Part shown: positions 21,570 through 33,485 of the stretch, piece after piece
Layout: every line of letters starts with the position of its first letter
Numbering within the stretch: position 1 is the stretch's first letter
Source: Hysterangium stoloniferum
Taxonomy: Eukaryota; Basidiomycota; Agaricomycetes; Hysterangiales; Hysterangiaceae
Assembly (NCBI GenBank): GCA_015178975.1
Contig: WHVD01000189.1
Coordinates: 82,431 to 146,430, forward strand
Direction: 5' to 3'
Length of the DNA stretch: 64,000 nt
Program-made: the position numbers and the translations under genes
Notes under the pieces: generated by a model
Database searches by the model: none
Seen by the model: the letters and a program-made list of their open reading frames with translations, nothing else
Told to the model about the DNA's origin: nothing

Positions 21570-22378
21570 TATTTGAACAATTGCAGGTGTGTAAGCTATT
21601 CGTCATGGATGAAAATCTGACGGGTCAATTCCAAGTAAGGTGGCAGCTTTCGGTCGCGTTGGGGTGCTTCCACTCATAGACAACAGTCAAATCGACATCT
21701 AGAACACCTGCTACCACGTACGTCATGAAATATGGGCAAATACACTTCTGTCCGTTATTCTCTGCACGTTCAAATTAATGCTCATTTGTCACTTCAATTG
21801 TTCGTTATCGACACGTCAGCTATCCTATCGGAGCGGAACAACTGATCACAAGAGTATTGAAATGCTTTAGACAAGTCCCATACAAAGCTTCCCTTATGAT
21901 TAGCACATTGAATGTACACGTACACTGGGAAAGATCCGCCACAGGGCCGAAGAAGCTATCAGCCCATCAGCTGCTATTACAGTCTCAATAAAGCGAGTGA
22001 GAAGGAGTCGCAGGATCGTCGGGGTTGCCACCGTCAGCTTTGCAGGGTTGCAATGCTATTTGCAAGATTCTGAGGGCATCTTCTCTTCCCACTTAAATTG
22101 AGCTAAGAATACCAATGAGAGACGTAAACAAATAGCAACTTCAAGATCGGCATCGTGGCAGCTCTAGGAAGATTTGTTTTCCCAACTGTTACATAATTTA
22201 AACTGGTGTATTGAACAATCCAAAAAAAAACATTTGTGTCAGATCTGTCTATTCCTGATTAAATGTCCTGTCTGTACGAAGCAAATGAGCACAAATCGCC
22301 CGGATTCTTTGAGTTATTTGCACATGTAAGCATGGGCCAAATTTCCAAATCAGGAAACTTTTGAAGCCCTCTTCGACC
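21570..22378. other. Intergenic with a possible unrecognised minus-strand gene
   Basis: 809 bp. On the minus strand short stretches look coding: EDALRILQIALQPCKADGG (about 22,075-22,005) and LDVDLTVVYEWKHPNATES (about 21,710-21,640) followed by a stop, each near plausible splice sites. I could not join them into one frame and recognise no family. It may be a small spliced gene or chance. The NOC2 promoter must also lie here. Confidence 0.25.
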
Positions 22379-25098
22379 ATGGGTAAGAAGGCACCCAAGG
22401 CATCGCGCAAGCTTGCAGCGAAAGGGGAGCTGAAGCGACAGATACAGGAGCGTCATAAGCACCAGAAAGTAAAGAAACAAATTAATATCAGGAAGGCGCA
22501 AAAGGCAGCGAAAGCCAACGGGAAATCTAAGGGTAGAGGCCACGATAAGGGTGAAGATGGCGATGAAGAGGATGACGAGGAGGATGGAACAAAAGACAAT
22601 AAGTAAGTTTGTCTTTAATTGTGTGAAGTATATGCTGAGAGATGTTAGGTTTCAGGGCATGTCCGTGGATGCCTTTTTGGGTGCTGGATTTATGAATGGT
22701 AAAGGAGAGAGTGTGGGTCTTTTTGTTTCATTATCTCTTTTCATAGTCTCATTAATTTTGTAGGATAACTCTGGATCGGATAATGACGATGACGATGACG
22801 AGGATGAAGATCAGGGTAGCGAAGACGGGTCGTTTGCTTCAGTGGACGAACTCTCAGGTTCGTGAGGTTTTTCTTTTACCCGAAGACATCCATTCTCAGC
22901 TATGACATTATTCAGACGAGGGAGAGGTCCATTTGCAGGAATTGTCGAAGTTGGCAGAGAAGGATCCAGAATTTTATAAATATCTGCAAGAAAATGATCA
23001 AGAACTTTTGGAGTTCGATCCTGCGTCGGTTGATGTAGATGATGCAATGGAGGGTGATTATGGGGGAGAAGAGATGGAAGAAATGCCTATCCTAACGAGG
23101 GAAATCCTAAAAAGCTGGCAAAAAGCTCTTCTAGAGGTGCGGTCTTTCCCGTTGCTGCAACTGCTCGCTAATGGTGTCATCATATCGCTAGCAACGGTCT
23201 CTTCGTGCATTAAGAAAGCTATTAGTAGCCTTTCGCTCAGCGGCACACATTCAGGATGATGATGATAGTAATGTCCATCTTGCCTGGCGGATCGATAACC
23301 CGACAGGTATGCCGCGTTGTGACAGCCTACCCTTCGACCTTCATTGACATGGAATATTAAAGTTTTTGCAAAGTTGGTAAAAACTGCTCTTCGATACACT
23401 CCCGTCATCCTGGATCATCATATTCCTTACAAGACCCTACCAAATGGGAAATTGTAAGGGGGCGTATTCGTCAATGTTCGTGATGCTAACTGCATCCGTA
23501 GCAAACAGCCACCTACATCAAAGAAGTTCAAGGCGTTAACCAAGCTTCTTTTATCGCATTTCCACAACGTCATTCACGTCATTTCATCACTCCCACAACA
23601 TTCATCTGCAGAAGAGACAGAGGACGGCAAGGACGTCGAGATGACTATTCTCGCGCTCGGGGAAAGCTCAAAATTGTTGCCATATGTCATTGGCAGCAGG
23701 AAGGCTGTGAAAGTATATCTCAAGGTAATATAATTCAGCATCGCTCTTTGATCTCAATTGAATCTTTTTGGCGGAGGACAGATGTGTCTCGATCTTTGGT
23801 CATCTGCACAAGACAGTGTACGTATCGCTGCATTCCTTGCAATTAGGCGATTGGGATCTGCTAGCGACGAAGCCATCCTTGACCTTGTTCTCAAAGTCCG
23901 CTGTTTTAACTATGTATTCCTTCTACTTCTAACAATCACCATAATAGGGAACCTATCTCACGCTTGTCCGCTCTTGCAAAAGCACCTCTTCACATACTCT
24001 GCCGAGCATCACTCTCATGAAAAATTCTGCTTCGGAGCTATATTGTTTACCCGGCCACGACAACGCTGCTTATCAACATGCGTTCGGCTACATCCGTCAG
24101 CTTGCTATCCTACTTCGTGGCGGGATGAAGTCAATGACCAAAGTAAGCCGCCGTTTCTCCGTCAGTGACATATATTTGAATATTAACATGCGTCTTTCAG
24201 GAATCTTACAAACAAGTCTACAATTGGCAATTCGTGCATTGCGTGGATTTTTGGACTCTGGTCCTCGCTAGGGCGTGTGGTCGAGAAGCCACTCTGACAG
24301 CGACACGTGAAAGCGAGCTGAAGGCCCTGATATACCCATTAGTGCAGATTTCCCTTGGTGCTATTCAGTATGTAGTTTGTTTTACACTTGTAAACTGCGC
24401 TTTTATTGTCGTAAAACAGGTTAATACCAACTCCTCGGTCATACCCGTATCATCTCCAGATACTTCGCTCTCTCCTTCATCTATCGCGGCATACAACGAC
24501 GTATATCCCGCTCACCTCTCATATTCTTCCCATACTCCAATATAGCCTCTCCCCATCTACCTCTGGAAAGTCGTCAAGTCTTCGTCCGTTGCCTCTTGAT
24601 ACTACAATCCGGTCCCCTGCTCCTTACCTACGCACCCGGATTTATGCAGAGACTCTCGCGGAAGAGGCGGTCTTTGTTCTTGCAGAATGGATGGGAACAG
24701 CACAGGTTCAGGGAAGTATCGCGTTCCCTGAAATTTGCGTCCCTATCAAGATGGTTTTAAGGAAAAGTCTCAAGGGTTCAAAAGGCGCCAAGCAGGCGGC
24801 TTCGGTTAAGATGTTGATTGAACGAATGGAGGAGGGGGCAAAATGGATAGAAGAGCGGAGACGAGGAGTGAAGTTTGCGCCTGCTGATGTGGACGATGTT
24901 CATGGTTGGGAGGAGGATGTACGACTAAAGTTGGGTGATACGCCTGTTGGTAAGGCACTGAAAATCTTGCGTAAAGCGAGAGAGAAAAGGATGAAATTGT
25001 TAGAGAAGGTAAACCCGTTTGTTACCTTACACCGCATTTGACTTACGCCCTTTGTTCATTAGGCTAGGGACGGCGAAGATGAAGTCCTAGACACATAG
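22379..25098 (+). CDS. NOC2: Nucleolar complex protein 2
   Basis: Ribosome-biogenesis factor; Noc2 pairs with Noc1/Mak21 and Noc3 to move 60S precursors from nucleolus to nucleoplasm. The ATG at 22379 has a good context (ACCATGG). N terminus very basic (MGKKAPKASRKLAAKGELKR), then acidic runs (SGSDNDDDDDEDEDQGSEDG) and LQELSKLAEKDPEFYKYL, typical of Noc2. The conserved repeat domain follows: TALRYTPVILDHHIPYK, VILSLP-like HVISSLPQHS, MCLDLWSSAQDSVRIAAFL, YIRQLAILLRGGMKSM, YNWQFVHCVDFWTLVL, YPLVQISLGAIQ. C terminus LEKARDGEDEVLDT. About ten short introns. Convergent with the METTL14-like gene, 142 bp between stops. Confidence 0.92.
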
Positions 25099-25240
25099 CT
25101 GCCATTATTTTTGTATTATCTTTTAATTCTGATATCGATTTACGATTTCAAGTATTAGCCCATGACAGAAAGCAAAACGATATACAACTAGTTTATCAAT
25201 ACACAAAATACAGTGATGATATAGCGAATACATAGCGCAA

Positions 25241-27528
25241 TCAGTATCCCCAGCCTCCATTCATATTCATTTGTGCTCCAAATGCAGGCTGACCATTGAA
25301 GCCATTTTGAAATGCGGGGCCTCCAACAGACCCATCCCCAAATCCACCAGCATTGATATTCATACTCATTCCCGTACCTGGTATACCGCCCATCCCAGCC
25401 ATCCCCATACCTACCCCCATACCCATACCCATTAGCTGCGGCATACCCATGTTCATTTGTGGAGGCATCATCATACCACCCATCATTGCAGGATTATGCA
25501 TTCCAATCGGCATGCCCATTTGATTCTGCATAAGGCCAGGGTTCATGACGCCATGTCCCATACGCATCGGCGGTCCCATCATTGGATACGGTCCGCCAGC
25601 CATACCATTTGAAGGTATCCCACCTCCGCCAGAAAATGCAGCTTGAACAGGGACGAGGTGGGGTGACACACCCATTCCCATGCCCATAGGCATCGGGCCA
25701 CCCATATTCATGCTCCCCATGCCCATGCTCGCTGGCATATTCGGCGATGTCATGGACATCGCCATAGTGCCGGCATGGCTGTTTTGATGATGGTTGTTTT
25801 GAGTTCCGTTGCGAACGGGCGACTTCGGGCGGAGCGCGTCGATTTCTGCAAGGCACCTTCAGCAATTTGTCATGAAAATGGATCAAGCAATACTCACCTG
25901 GTGTACTTGGTACAATAACTCTTCCTGGGGCTGGTGAATAGGCAAACTCGCGAAGCTCACGCTCCCACCGTTCTCTTTGCCATAAAACAGCACCTTCCAA
26001 GCCTTCCATTTCCCTGGCCAACTCAGCAGCTTTTAGAATATCAGCCTCCAGCTGCGCTTTGGTATCGGCTTCCGTTTTCGGTTCGTCCTCGTCCTCATCG
26101 TCTCCTGCCACACTGCTTGCCCGGGAATCAACTTCTTCCTTCTCATCCACGTCGACACGATCCACAGCGCTCATATCACCTTCATCGTCGAGTAAGACGG
26201 TTACCCAACCACGGCGGAGTTGATGACCTGGTCGACGGCGACCAAATATTTCCAACCGACGAGCACCAAGACAAAATGATTCGATTAGAGAATACATTTC
26301 GGGAGGTTTGCGCGTTGGGTCTTAATCGAATATTAGAACATTGTCCGGATAAAAATGGATTGCAGCGAACCTTCTGGGTCTCCTTCCCAAATAATGACAT
26401 CCGTATCTGCCGTAGATATATTAACAGCCGATCAAGGAACAACATAGATAATAGAAATATATACCGATGTTACAATGTACGAACCAATTGTCTGTTGATC
26501 GGCGGACTGTTCCTCGGATACCCATCAAGCAATGCTGCTTTGTCCTTGTAAAAAGGGAAGAGGTAGGGGGGTCTGTCTAAAGGAGCAACAGCGTCATGCG
26601 GATGTACTACAGTGTCATGTCCAACCTCAACCTCCCGTATCGTAAACAGAACGAAAATGGATCGAGAGGTACACAACAGACAGATGCAAATATAAACTAA
26701 GAAAAAAGTACGAACCCCTGGACCTTTGTTGCACTTCTTATTAGTTTTAACCCAGACAACATCCTCGCATCTGCGATAACCCCAACGAGTGAGAACCTCC
26801 CGTCCGCGTTCGAGGCCGTCGCCAGCACCGCTTCCGACCCACATAAATATGAAGCTTGGATCACCAGCGAGTTGGGTGACCGGAAATTCGGAAAGGGCTT
26901 CCCATGAAAATGATGGAGAATGGTATGGAGGGTCCAGAAGGATAACATCGAATTTAGAAGGCGCCATTTTGCGTAAACGGGTAAGAGGGAGATAGTGGGG
27001 TGGTAACGAGGAAGCTTCTACGGCAGCTTTCTTAAGGTGAAGCAGTCGTTGTTGCTTCGGATATCTGCGCATTCGTTAGCTATGAGTGTAGGTAAGGGCA
27101 CGGACTCACTCTTCAAACCGTTTGTCCAATTCTGCTCCTAAAACCCAGTTTTGAGGCCATTCTCCGCCATCAACGTAACGTTGTGAATAGTCGTTTCGAA
27201 AAGTTTCCTCCTCTGGAACATAATGGGCATACCTTGCCATTCGTACACGCTTCTCAGGCGGGAGGTCCGTTCGTAACTGGGGGTCTCTGTCATCCTCTCG
27301 TTCGTGCCACAGCTCTTGAGTGCAACTCTTTGGCGAAGTTGGAGATGGCGGTGGTGAAGGAGATGGAGTCCTCAGCAATGGAAGCTGGAGGATTTCATCT
27401 GGTGGACTCGGTAGAGAGCGGAGAGTATCCCGGCGAGACTTCTGGGATGCACGAGCGTGTGAGACGAGCGCGGTATGGGCGGCGAGAAGGTGGTTGATAT
27501 CAGCCAGTGTTTCCGTTGTGGTAGACAT
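25241..27528 (-). CDS. METTL14/Kar4-like MT-A70 family protein
   Basis: Member of the mRNA N6-adenosine methyltransferase family; METTL14 is normally the RNA-binding partner of catalytic METTL3. Exons (minus) 27110-27528, 26716-27064, 26465-26576, 26371-26406, 25898-26320, 25241-25845 give 647 residues. Diagnostic stretches: [73 protein letters not shown], and [20 protein letters not shown]; all match METTL14 more than METTL3. The motif is DPPY, where animal METTL14 has EPPL and METTL3 has DPPW. An acidic/coil region follows, then a roughly 170-residue Met/Gly/Pro-rich tail ending GGWGY. Activity cannot be judged from sequence alone. Confidence 0.87.
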
Positions 27529-28668
27529 CTTTGAGTATAGAAGCAGAGTTAGATTGGGATATTATAGCATAGACGACGACGAACTGAGGATAACCCTGCT
27601 GTTTGGTCGAGAGGCGGCCAACCTGGAGTTGGGACTTCTGAACCAATTTTGCCACCGTCCCGGTGCCTGCTGCCCCAAATGCACAAATCCCCAAGTTCAC
27701 AAACTCCAATGCACGACAAAATGGCTCTCCTAACGGTAACAACAAAAACACAAACGAACTTCAGAAGTTAAGAACTGTCACGTTCAGCTTTCAGTCTCAG
27801 CCGGACGTCTCAGATTTACTTACCACCAGCTGACAGCCAGACTCTGTGAACATATGAAGAAATTATGAGATCTGCAGGATAAATAATTGATATAATCTCT
27901 CAATATTGAGAGTTGATGTCTCTGCTAGCATCCCACTTTTATTTTGGCCCTGTAAAGTTTAACACTTGTAGGTTTATTGTCTGCACAGAATATTAATGCT
28001 GAGGTTCATCTATGTTGTCTTAACCTTGTATATATAATGGTACTGGCAGCCAGACCATTTAACCATCATTGAAACCAATGCATCTGGCTATACTCTGGCT
28101 GCCATCCTCACTTTTGATGGAAATCCATTCTATTGCCTTTTTTTCTTGCACTTTTACCTCTACAGAACTCAATTATGATGTTCATCATAAAGAACCTCTT
28201 TTAACTTTGTCACTAGGAGCAATGTAGACATGCATAGTTTGCAGTGAGACACTTCTTATGCTGGTGTTAATGGAGGCATGGCCATATGATAGCTTGTTTT
28301 GTGCCATAGGAGGGCACAATGGTTGCAACTGATAAGCAGTTAAATGCAGTCACCCTTTTACCTGGAAAAAAAATTGTGTTAGTACTTGAACTACAATGAG
28401 CATGACAGCTTACAATCTTCACTCACCTTTTCCATACCTCAAAAGATTTATTTGGACCATCATAGGTGATTATATCCATTATGGCTGACTGGGAAAATTA
28501 GGTTAATTCAGTTTGTTCTTGATTATCTTTCACGTGCGTATGCAGGGCTGCCGTGAGCTTGCAGCATAATTACAAAAATACTTCATGTTTCCATTATATG
28601 AATCAGAAGGCAAAGACGTATGGTAGATAAAACGGATAAAACGTAGCCATCGCAAACAAGTACGCAGA
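27529..28668. other. Long intergenic region, partly transposon-derived
   Basis: 1,140 bp. Apart from the gypsy scrap at 28,050-28,215 no gene was recognised. AT content rises in the middle, in line with old inserted DNA. Confidence 0.45.
28050..28215 (+). pseudogene. Decayed Ty3/gypsy RNase H fragment
   Basis: Translates as WQPDHLTIIETNASGYTLAA, then ILTFDG and YDVHHKEPL. It aligns in order with the intact gypsy RNase H of this window ([28 protein letters not shown]). Both ends are lost and the frame shifts. It is the only transposon trace left of 33 kb. Confidence 0.75.
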
Positions 28669-29571
28669 TTAGCTACCTTGAGGTTGGTCCACCTGTCCAC
28701 GCTGACGTCGTTCTCGTCGTCTTTTTACGTCCCAGTTGTACACGCGTGCCGTATTTACCTCCATTACAGTAATTTGTTCTCGGAGAAATTCAAGGTCCTA
28801 GTAAAAAACAAACGATGAAGCCGCTGAAGAGGAGTCGCTGAACATGTAAAATGACTTACTTGAATGGCATTTTCTCGATTCTGTTCAGCTGCGAAGAGTT
28901 TTGTGGAAAGAAGCTCTGTGGCTTCTGATAAACTATATGAAAGCATCACGTTCGCCTATGTGGAGTTGTTACTGGGTAAGAAGTTTTGTTAAACAACTGT
29001 AAAAGGAACATACTCCAAGCCATAGGTATACGACCTCTGTATCATCAAGTTCCGCTTCCGCATATAATGTATCGTTAAGTTCGAACGCTGTCGTTAGAGG
29101 TTTTGTGGATGTCGAATCTTCATCGAGGTCATCTGCTAGATCATCCACATCGTCAGGACCTTTCAATCTTCCTTCCTATAAACAACATTGCTATCAAACA
29201 TACAAGGAAGTTATAATAAAGCGGGCGTACCCGTCTATCTTGTAAAAACTGCACCATTGTTAATGTTTTCTTGATGTCTGGTATCTTCTCATCCAGTGCC
29301 TTTCGACGTTGGGAGAGATTTAATTCCATGTAACGATACTTTCTGCAATAATTTTTAGAAAATAATACGTCTATGTAATCATTACAACTCACGCGATCGC
29401 TTCTTGGAATTGTTTTAGTGTGCTCTCTATCTCAACATCTGGTCCGCCAATGTGTTCTACAACATCAGACTAGAATCTCTGTAAGCGTGACGTAGTACCA
29501 GTATGTAATGTACTTACAACAAAAGGCGCATGAGGTATTCCTCTCGGGTTCGTCTTGACAGTATTTGCCAT
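28669..29571 (-). CDS. PAC10: Prefoldin subunit 3
   Basis: Alpha-type prefoldin subunit (VBP1/Pac10) of the hexamer that hands actin and tubulin to the CCT chaperonin. Spliced reading gives about 209 residues in six exons: [27 protein letters not shown], the first coiled coil ([20 protein letters not shown]), [20 protein letters not shown] with [13 protein letters not shown] in the beta-hairpin region, and the second coiled coil ([36 protein letters not shown]). NWDVKRRR is the usual family ending; a short basic tail follows. Divergent from MRD1. Confidence 0.92.
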
Positions 29572-29758
29572 TCGGAACTTTGGAGCGTAGAATGAAGAGG
29601 AGGTACTTTTAGGAAGCGAAGTTACATAAGTTTGCTTCCGCTCAAAAACTTCGTTACCTCCACTCTGCCTCCACCGAGTTTGAATAGCTCCCTCATCACT
29701 GACCACGATATCCTTCAAGTGACCAAGTGACCATCTTAATCTTCTTTATATCCCTTTA
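29572..29758. promoter_or_regulatory. Bidirectional promoter PAC10 / MRD1
   Basis: 187 bp between divergent start codons. It contains two GACCAAGTGACC-like repeats near 29,720-29,735. No TATA box is clear. Confidence 0.5.
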
Positions 29759-32700
29759 ATGAGTCGGCTCTTGATAAAAAATATACCAGTAAATGCCACT
29801 CCAGAGTCTCTACGCACCCACTTATCGTCTACGAAAAACGGTTCGTTGACGATTACGGATCTTCACATAGCCAAAAAACCAGATGGTACACCTCGTCGTT
29901 TTGCGTTCGTTGGTTTCAAGAGTGAAGAGCAAGCGACTGCTGCGACGCAGTATTTTCACGGCACATTTTTGGGGTCACAGAAGATTACTGTAGAAGTTGT
30001 AAAGGTATCGGTCTTGTTTCGTTCTAACTAGCTTACATTGTTTTAATGATTTGATAAAAGGGTGTTAAAGATGCGCCAACACCCAGACCGAACAAACGGC
30101 CACGGCTGAACGGGCCTGACACTTCGAAGGGACCTTCAGGTGTTAAAACATTTACTAAAACCGTTTCTACCAAGACGACAGAATCTAAGGGAGATGATGC
30201 TTTAACAACTGAATTTCTTTCGATTATGAATCCAGGACGAAAGGGTCCAGCATGGGCAGACGGCCAGGCATCAAATCATCCGATTCCTTTACAATCAGAA
30301 AAGGAAAAGCACCAAATATTCACAAGAACAGCACAAGACACTGATATGAAAGATGACCCTATTACTACTGATAATGCTACTTCTGACCTTGACTGGTTGA
30401 AGTCCCGTATGTCAATGGGCATCCGTCAAGTTAAAGACTTCGAGCAATCTGATGATGACCAGGAGGCCCAGGATCACCAGCCGCTGGTACCAACCACGGT
30501 AATGCTTATTTCTCTCGTTAATTGTGTCTTCGTCTTGATTTGAGTAGGTGGCAGAAGATGTTTCCGATGATCCGAAGCAAGTAACGCGGCAAACTATACT
30601 GGCAACCGCCCGTCTTTTTGTCCGCAACTTAACATTTTTTTGCACATCGGAAGAACTTCGAGAGTTGTTTGCCCCTTTTGGGGAAATCCAACAGGTGAAT
30701 TCTACTTCCCTTTTTTTTTTTGGTCGCATTGCGCAGCCGCATGATGTATAATCACATAGGGACATCAGATCATCTTCAAAGAGATGGGATGCTGATCCTC
30801 AGGGAAACCGATAGTAGAAATAGTCTGAACTGAATCAACTTCCATAGCCTTCGCAGTCTCATAATCACTTTCGCTGACACAAATCATCTTTTAGGTAAAT
30901 ACCTCTGTTCAACCTTCGAGTCTGTCAAACAGACATTACGTGATGTATAAAATAAATAGGGACATCATAACCAACTTCAAAGGAGTTGGGATGCTGATCC
31001 TCAGGGAAACCGATAGTAGAAAATTATCTGACCTCCCCCCCCCCTGTTTTTTGCGGTTTCATTGATCACTTTGCTGATATGGTAACTTTTTAGGTGACTA
31101 TTAATTTGATTTCTTCATCAAGCGAACGTTGTTATATGATGTATAAAATGCATAGGGACATCAGACCCGCTCTGAAGGAGTCGGGGATGTTGACCCTCTG
31201 GGAAACCGATAGTAGAAAATATCTGAATCTAGATTACGCCACTCCCTTAACGCTAGTGGCTGACAAAACGATTTAGGTTCATATTCCTCTTACGCCCGAA
31301 CATACATCTAAAGGGCTTGCTTTTGTAACTTACGCTAACTCAGCGGACGCGGTCTCTGCATGGGAAGCTTTGGATGGTACCACATTCCAAGGTCGACTTC
31401 TTCATATTTTAGCAGGAGTGGAACGGCGGAAGGACGCTGCTATCACAGAAGGTATTACTTATCTATGGCTTTAGTCATATCTGACAAATACTCAAGGTGG
31501 AAAGAAGAAGAGTCTCAAGGAGGAGAGAGGAGAAAAACGGAGAAAGGAAGCTGGAAAGGAATTTAATTGGGGCATGTTGTATATGAACGTAAGATTATTC
31601 CCATCCCCGCCGTGAGCTACTTTTTGACCAAACTTACTATTACATAGAGTGATGCTGTGGCAACTTCAATTGCCGATAGAATGAACATCTCCAAGGCGGA
31701 TATACTTGGAGCATCGGAGTCTGAGGAAGGAGGCACCTCACATAATCCCGCTGTCAAGTTAGCATTGGCAGAGACGCATGTCATTCAAGAGACGAGGCGA
31801 TATTTTGAGGATGTATGCACGCTTTTATTTTACCCAGGTGTCTGTGTTAACCTTGGTATTAGCAAGGTGTTGTGTTGGAATCTCTAGCTAATCGGTCCAC
31901 TCCACGATCACGGACCATTATCTTGGTCAAGAACATCCCGTACGGCACGACAACGGAGACATTACGAACGATGTTTGAGCCCCATGGGGTCATTGCGCGA
32001 TTATTAATTCCACCTTCTGGGACATTGGCAGTCGTTGAATATACTCATATTGAGGAGGCCAGCCGTGCTTTCCGGGCCCTGGCATACAGACGCTTGGGAA
32101 ACTCCATTGTTTACCTGGAATGGGCACCCGAAGGTCTGCTAGTGGATGATACAGCTCGTGGATCAGCCACAGCTGTCAAGCCGGTCACAATTCCTGAGCA
32201 AGAAGAGAAAACGGTCGACGAACAACTTTCGATACGAAGAGGATCAACCCTTTTTGTCAAGAACCTCTCTTTTACTACTACTACGGAACGATTTGCTGCT
32301 ATATTCCGCAATCTTCCTTCTTTCTCTTTTGCTCGAATTCAGATGAAACCTTCCCCGGCAAATCATAAGGTCAAGGCACAGCCAGAACAAGAGAAGCTGA
32401 GCATGGGATATGGATTTGTAGGATTTGCGGATCCGGAGGCCGCACAAAAGGCATTGAAGAGTATGCAAGGCTTTGTATTGGATGGGCATAAATTGCACGT
32501 TACATTTGCTGGTCGTGGGGCCGATAATGACGATAAACAAGACCTTGGTATAGGGAAGGCGAAGACCACCAAAATGATTGTGAAGAACGTGCCATTCGAG
32601 GCGAGCAAGAAGGATATTCGCGATCTCTTTGGGTAAGCAAGTATTTATGCCCCTGGTTCAAGTGGATACTGATTGTTCATTGAAGTGTTTATGGGACGCT

Positions 32701-32980
32701 CAAGTCAGTTCGGTTACCCAAAAACTTCGATGCCCGTGCGAGAGGTTTTGCTTTCTTAGATTTCGTATCACGACAAGAAGCAGAAAATGCTTTCTCTGCC
32801 TTACGACATACCCATTTACTTGGTCGACATCTTGTTCTGGATTGGGCTACAGAAGGAGAGCAGGATGTTGAAGCCCTCAGGAGGAAGGTCGGCGTTGGTT
32901 TTGGTAAAGGTGGAGAATTACCTGGCAGGAAAAGGAAGCTGGACATCGCAGTGGATGGAGGTGAGGATGAGGATGTGTAG
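29759..32980 (+). CDS. MRD1: Multiple RNA-binding domain protein 1 (five RRMs)
   Basis: Nucleolar RNA-binding protein (RBM19 in animals) needed for the A0-A2 cleavages that release 18S rRNA. Exons 29759-30004, 30061-30498, 30548-30694, 31277-31451, 31497-31588, 31648-31812, 31863-32632, 32686-32980 give 775 residues. Five RRMs by RNP2 motifs: LLIKNIPV, LFVRNLTF, ILVKNIPY, LFVKNLSF, MIVKNVPF. RNP1-like GYGFVGFA and GFAFLDFV are visible. Between RRM1 and RRM2 is a linker with DLDWLKSRMSMG. C terminus basic then acidic (GRKRKLDIAVDGGEDEDV). The third intron (30695-31276, 582 nt) is tenfold longer than the others and has unusual internal structure. Confidence 0.93.
30742..30828 (+). ncRNA. Candidate intronic box C/D RNA unit 1
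   Basis: Starts ATGATGTA (one base off the C-box consensus) and ends CTGA (D box), 87 nt apart, with an internal GATGCTGA as possible D'. The core CAGGGAAACCGATAGTAG is conserved in all three units. Ribosome-factor introns often host snoRNAs. Flanking terminal stem is weak and no target was checked. Confidence 0.4.
30941..31031 (+). ncRNA. Candidate intronic box C/D RNA unit 2
   Basis: GTGATGTA to CTGA, 91 nt, with internal GATGCTGA and the same conserved core. Closest to the consensus of the three. Confidence 0.4.
31137..31226 (+). ncRNA. Candidate intronic box C/D RNA unit 3
   Basis: ATGATGTA to CTGA, 90 nt. The internal box reads GTTGA instead of GCTGA, so the D' box may be lost while C, D and the 18-nt core are kept. 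Confidence 0.38.
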
Positions 32981-33059
32981 ATTCAAGCTGTATGATTGTG
33001 TATATCTCAGTGTTGAGGCTCAAATTCTTGATATCCGAAAATCTCATAGAAAACTTAAA

Positions 33060-33485
33060 AGTTCTCCTCAGAATGTTCAAGTTTTTGAAAATGGAGAGAA
33101 AAAATTATATTCTGGGTCGATTTTGCAATGGCAGCAAAGAGATTGCATGATGGTGAGCCACACAACGAACATGAAGCTCGAGCTGGTATGGAAGCCTGCC
33201 AATGCCGCTATGTCAGAACAACTTAAATCCCTTGAAGATGCACATACCTGGACTCTAGTCGAACCACTATCCAATGTCAATGTCATCGGATGTTGCTGGG
33301 TCTTCAGAAGGAAACGTGATGCTGGTGGCAATGTCGTGAAGTATAAGGCTAGCCTCATTGCACAGGGATTCAAACAAACGCCTGGTATTGATTTTGGCGA
33401 TACGTTTGCACATGTTGCAAAGCTAACAACAAACCGCATTGTCCTGGCCCTATTCTCTTCAAAAACCTTATTGACATCAAAATGA
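33060..33485 (+). pseudogene. Ty1/copia reverse transcriptase fragment
   Basis: N-terminal part of a copia-type reverse transcriptase: AMSEQLKSLEDAHTWTLVEP, IGCCWVFRRKRDAGGNVVKY, KASLIAQGFKQTPGIDFGDTF, then AHVAKLTTNRIVLAL before a stop. The catalytic YVDD part is missing. It starts within about 100 bp of the MRD1 stop, the border between the gene half and the transposon half. Confidence 0.85.

Larger units (their letters stand above)
30695..31276 (+). repeat. Composite MRD1 intron: three tandem introns of 200, 199 and 183 nt
   Basis: Sub-introns 30695-30894, 30895-31093 and 31094-31276. The joints read CTTTTAG|GTAAAT and TTTTTAG|GTGACT, so each acceptor abuts a donor with no exon between. 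Each sub-intron contains one copy of a ~90-nt conserved block, so the array looks like triplication of one intron. The full 582 nt can be removed at once or stepwise. Confidence 0.78.

Noticed and set aside
25241-27528. METTL3 (catalytic m6A subunit)
   Set aside because: No DPPW, no CCCH finger, and the [19 protein letters not shown] and IEHFCLG-like motifs follow METTL14.
30741-31093. Protein-coding exons inside the long MRD1 intron
   Set aside because: Short frames only, repeated block is non-coding in pattern, and exon 3 joins exon 4 in frame across RRM2.
32787-33485. One long plus-strand protein spanning the MRD1 end and the copia fragment
   Set aside because: The frame up to 32,980 is the wrong frame of the last MRD1 exon; only the part after about 33,060 is copia-like.
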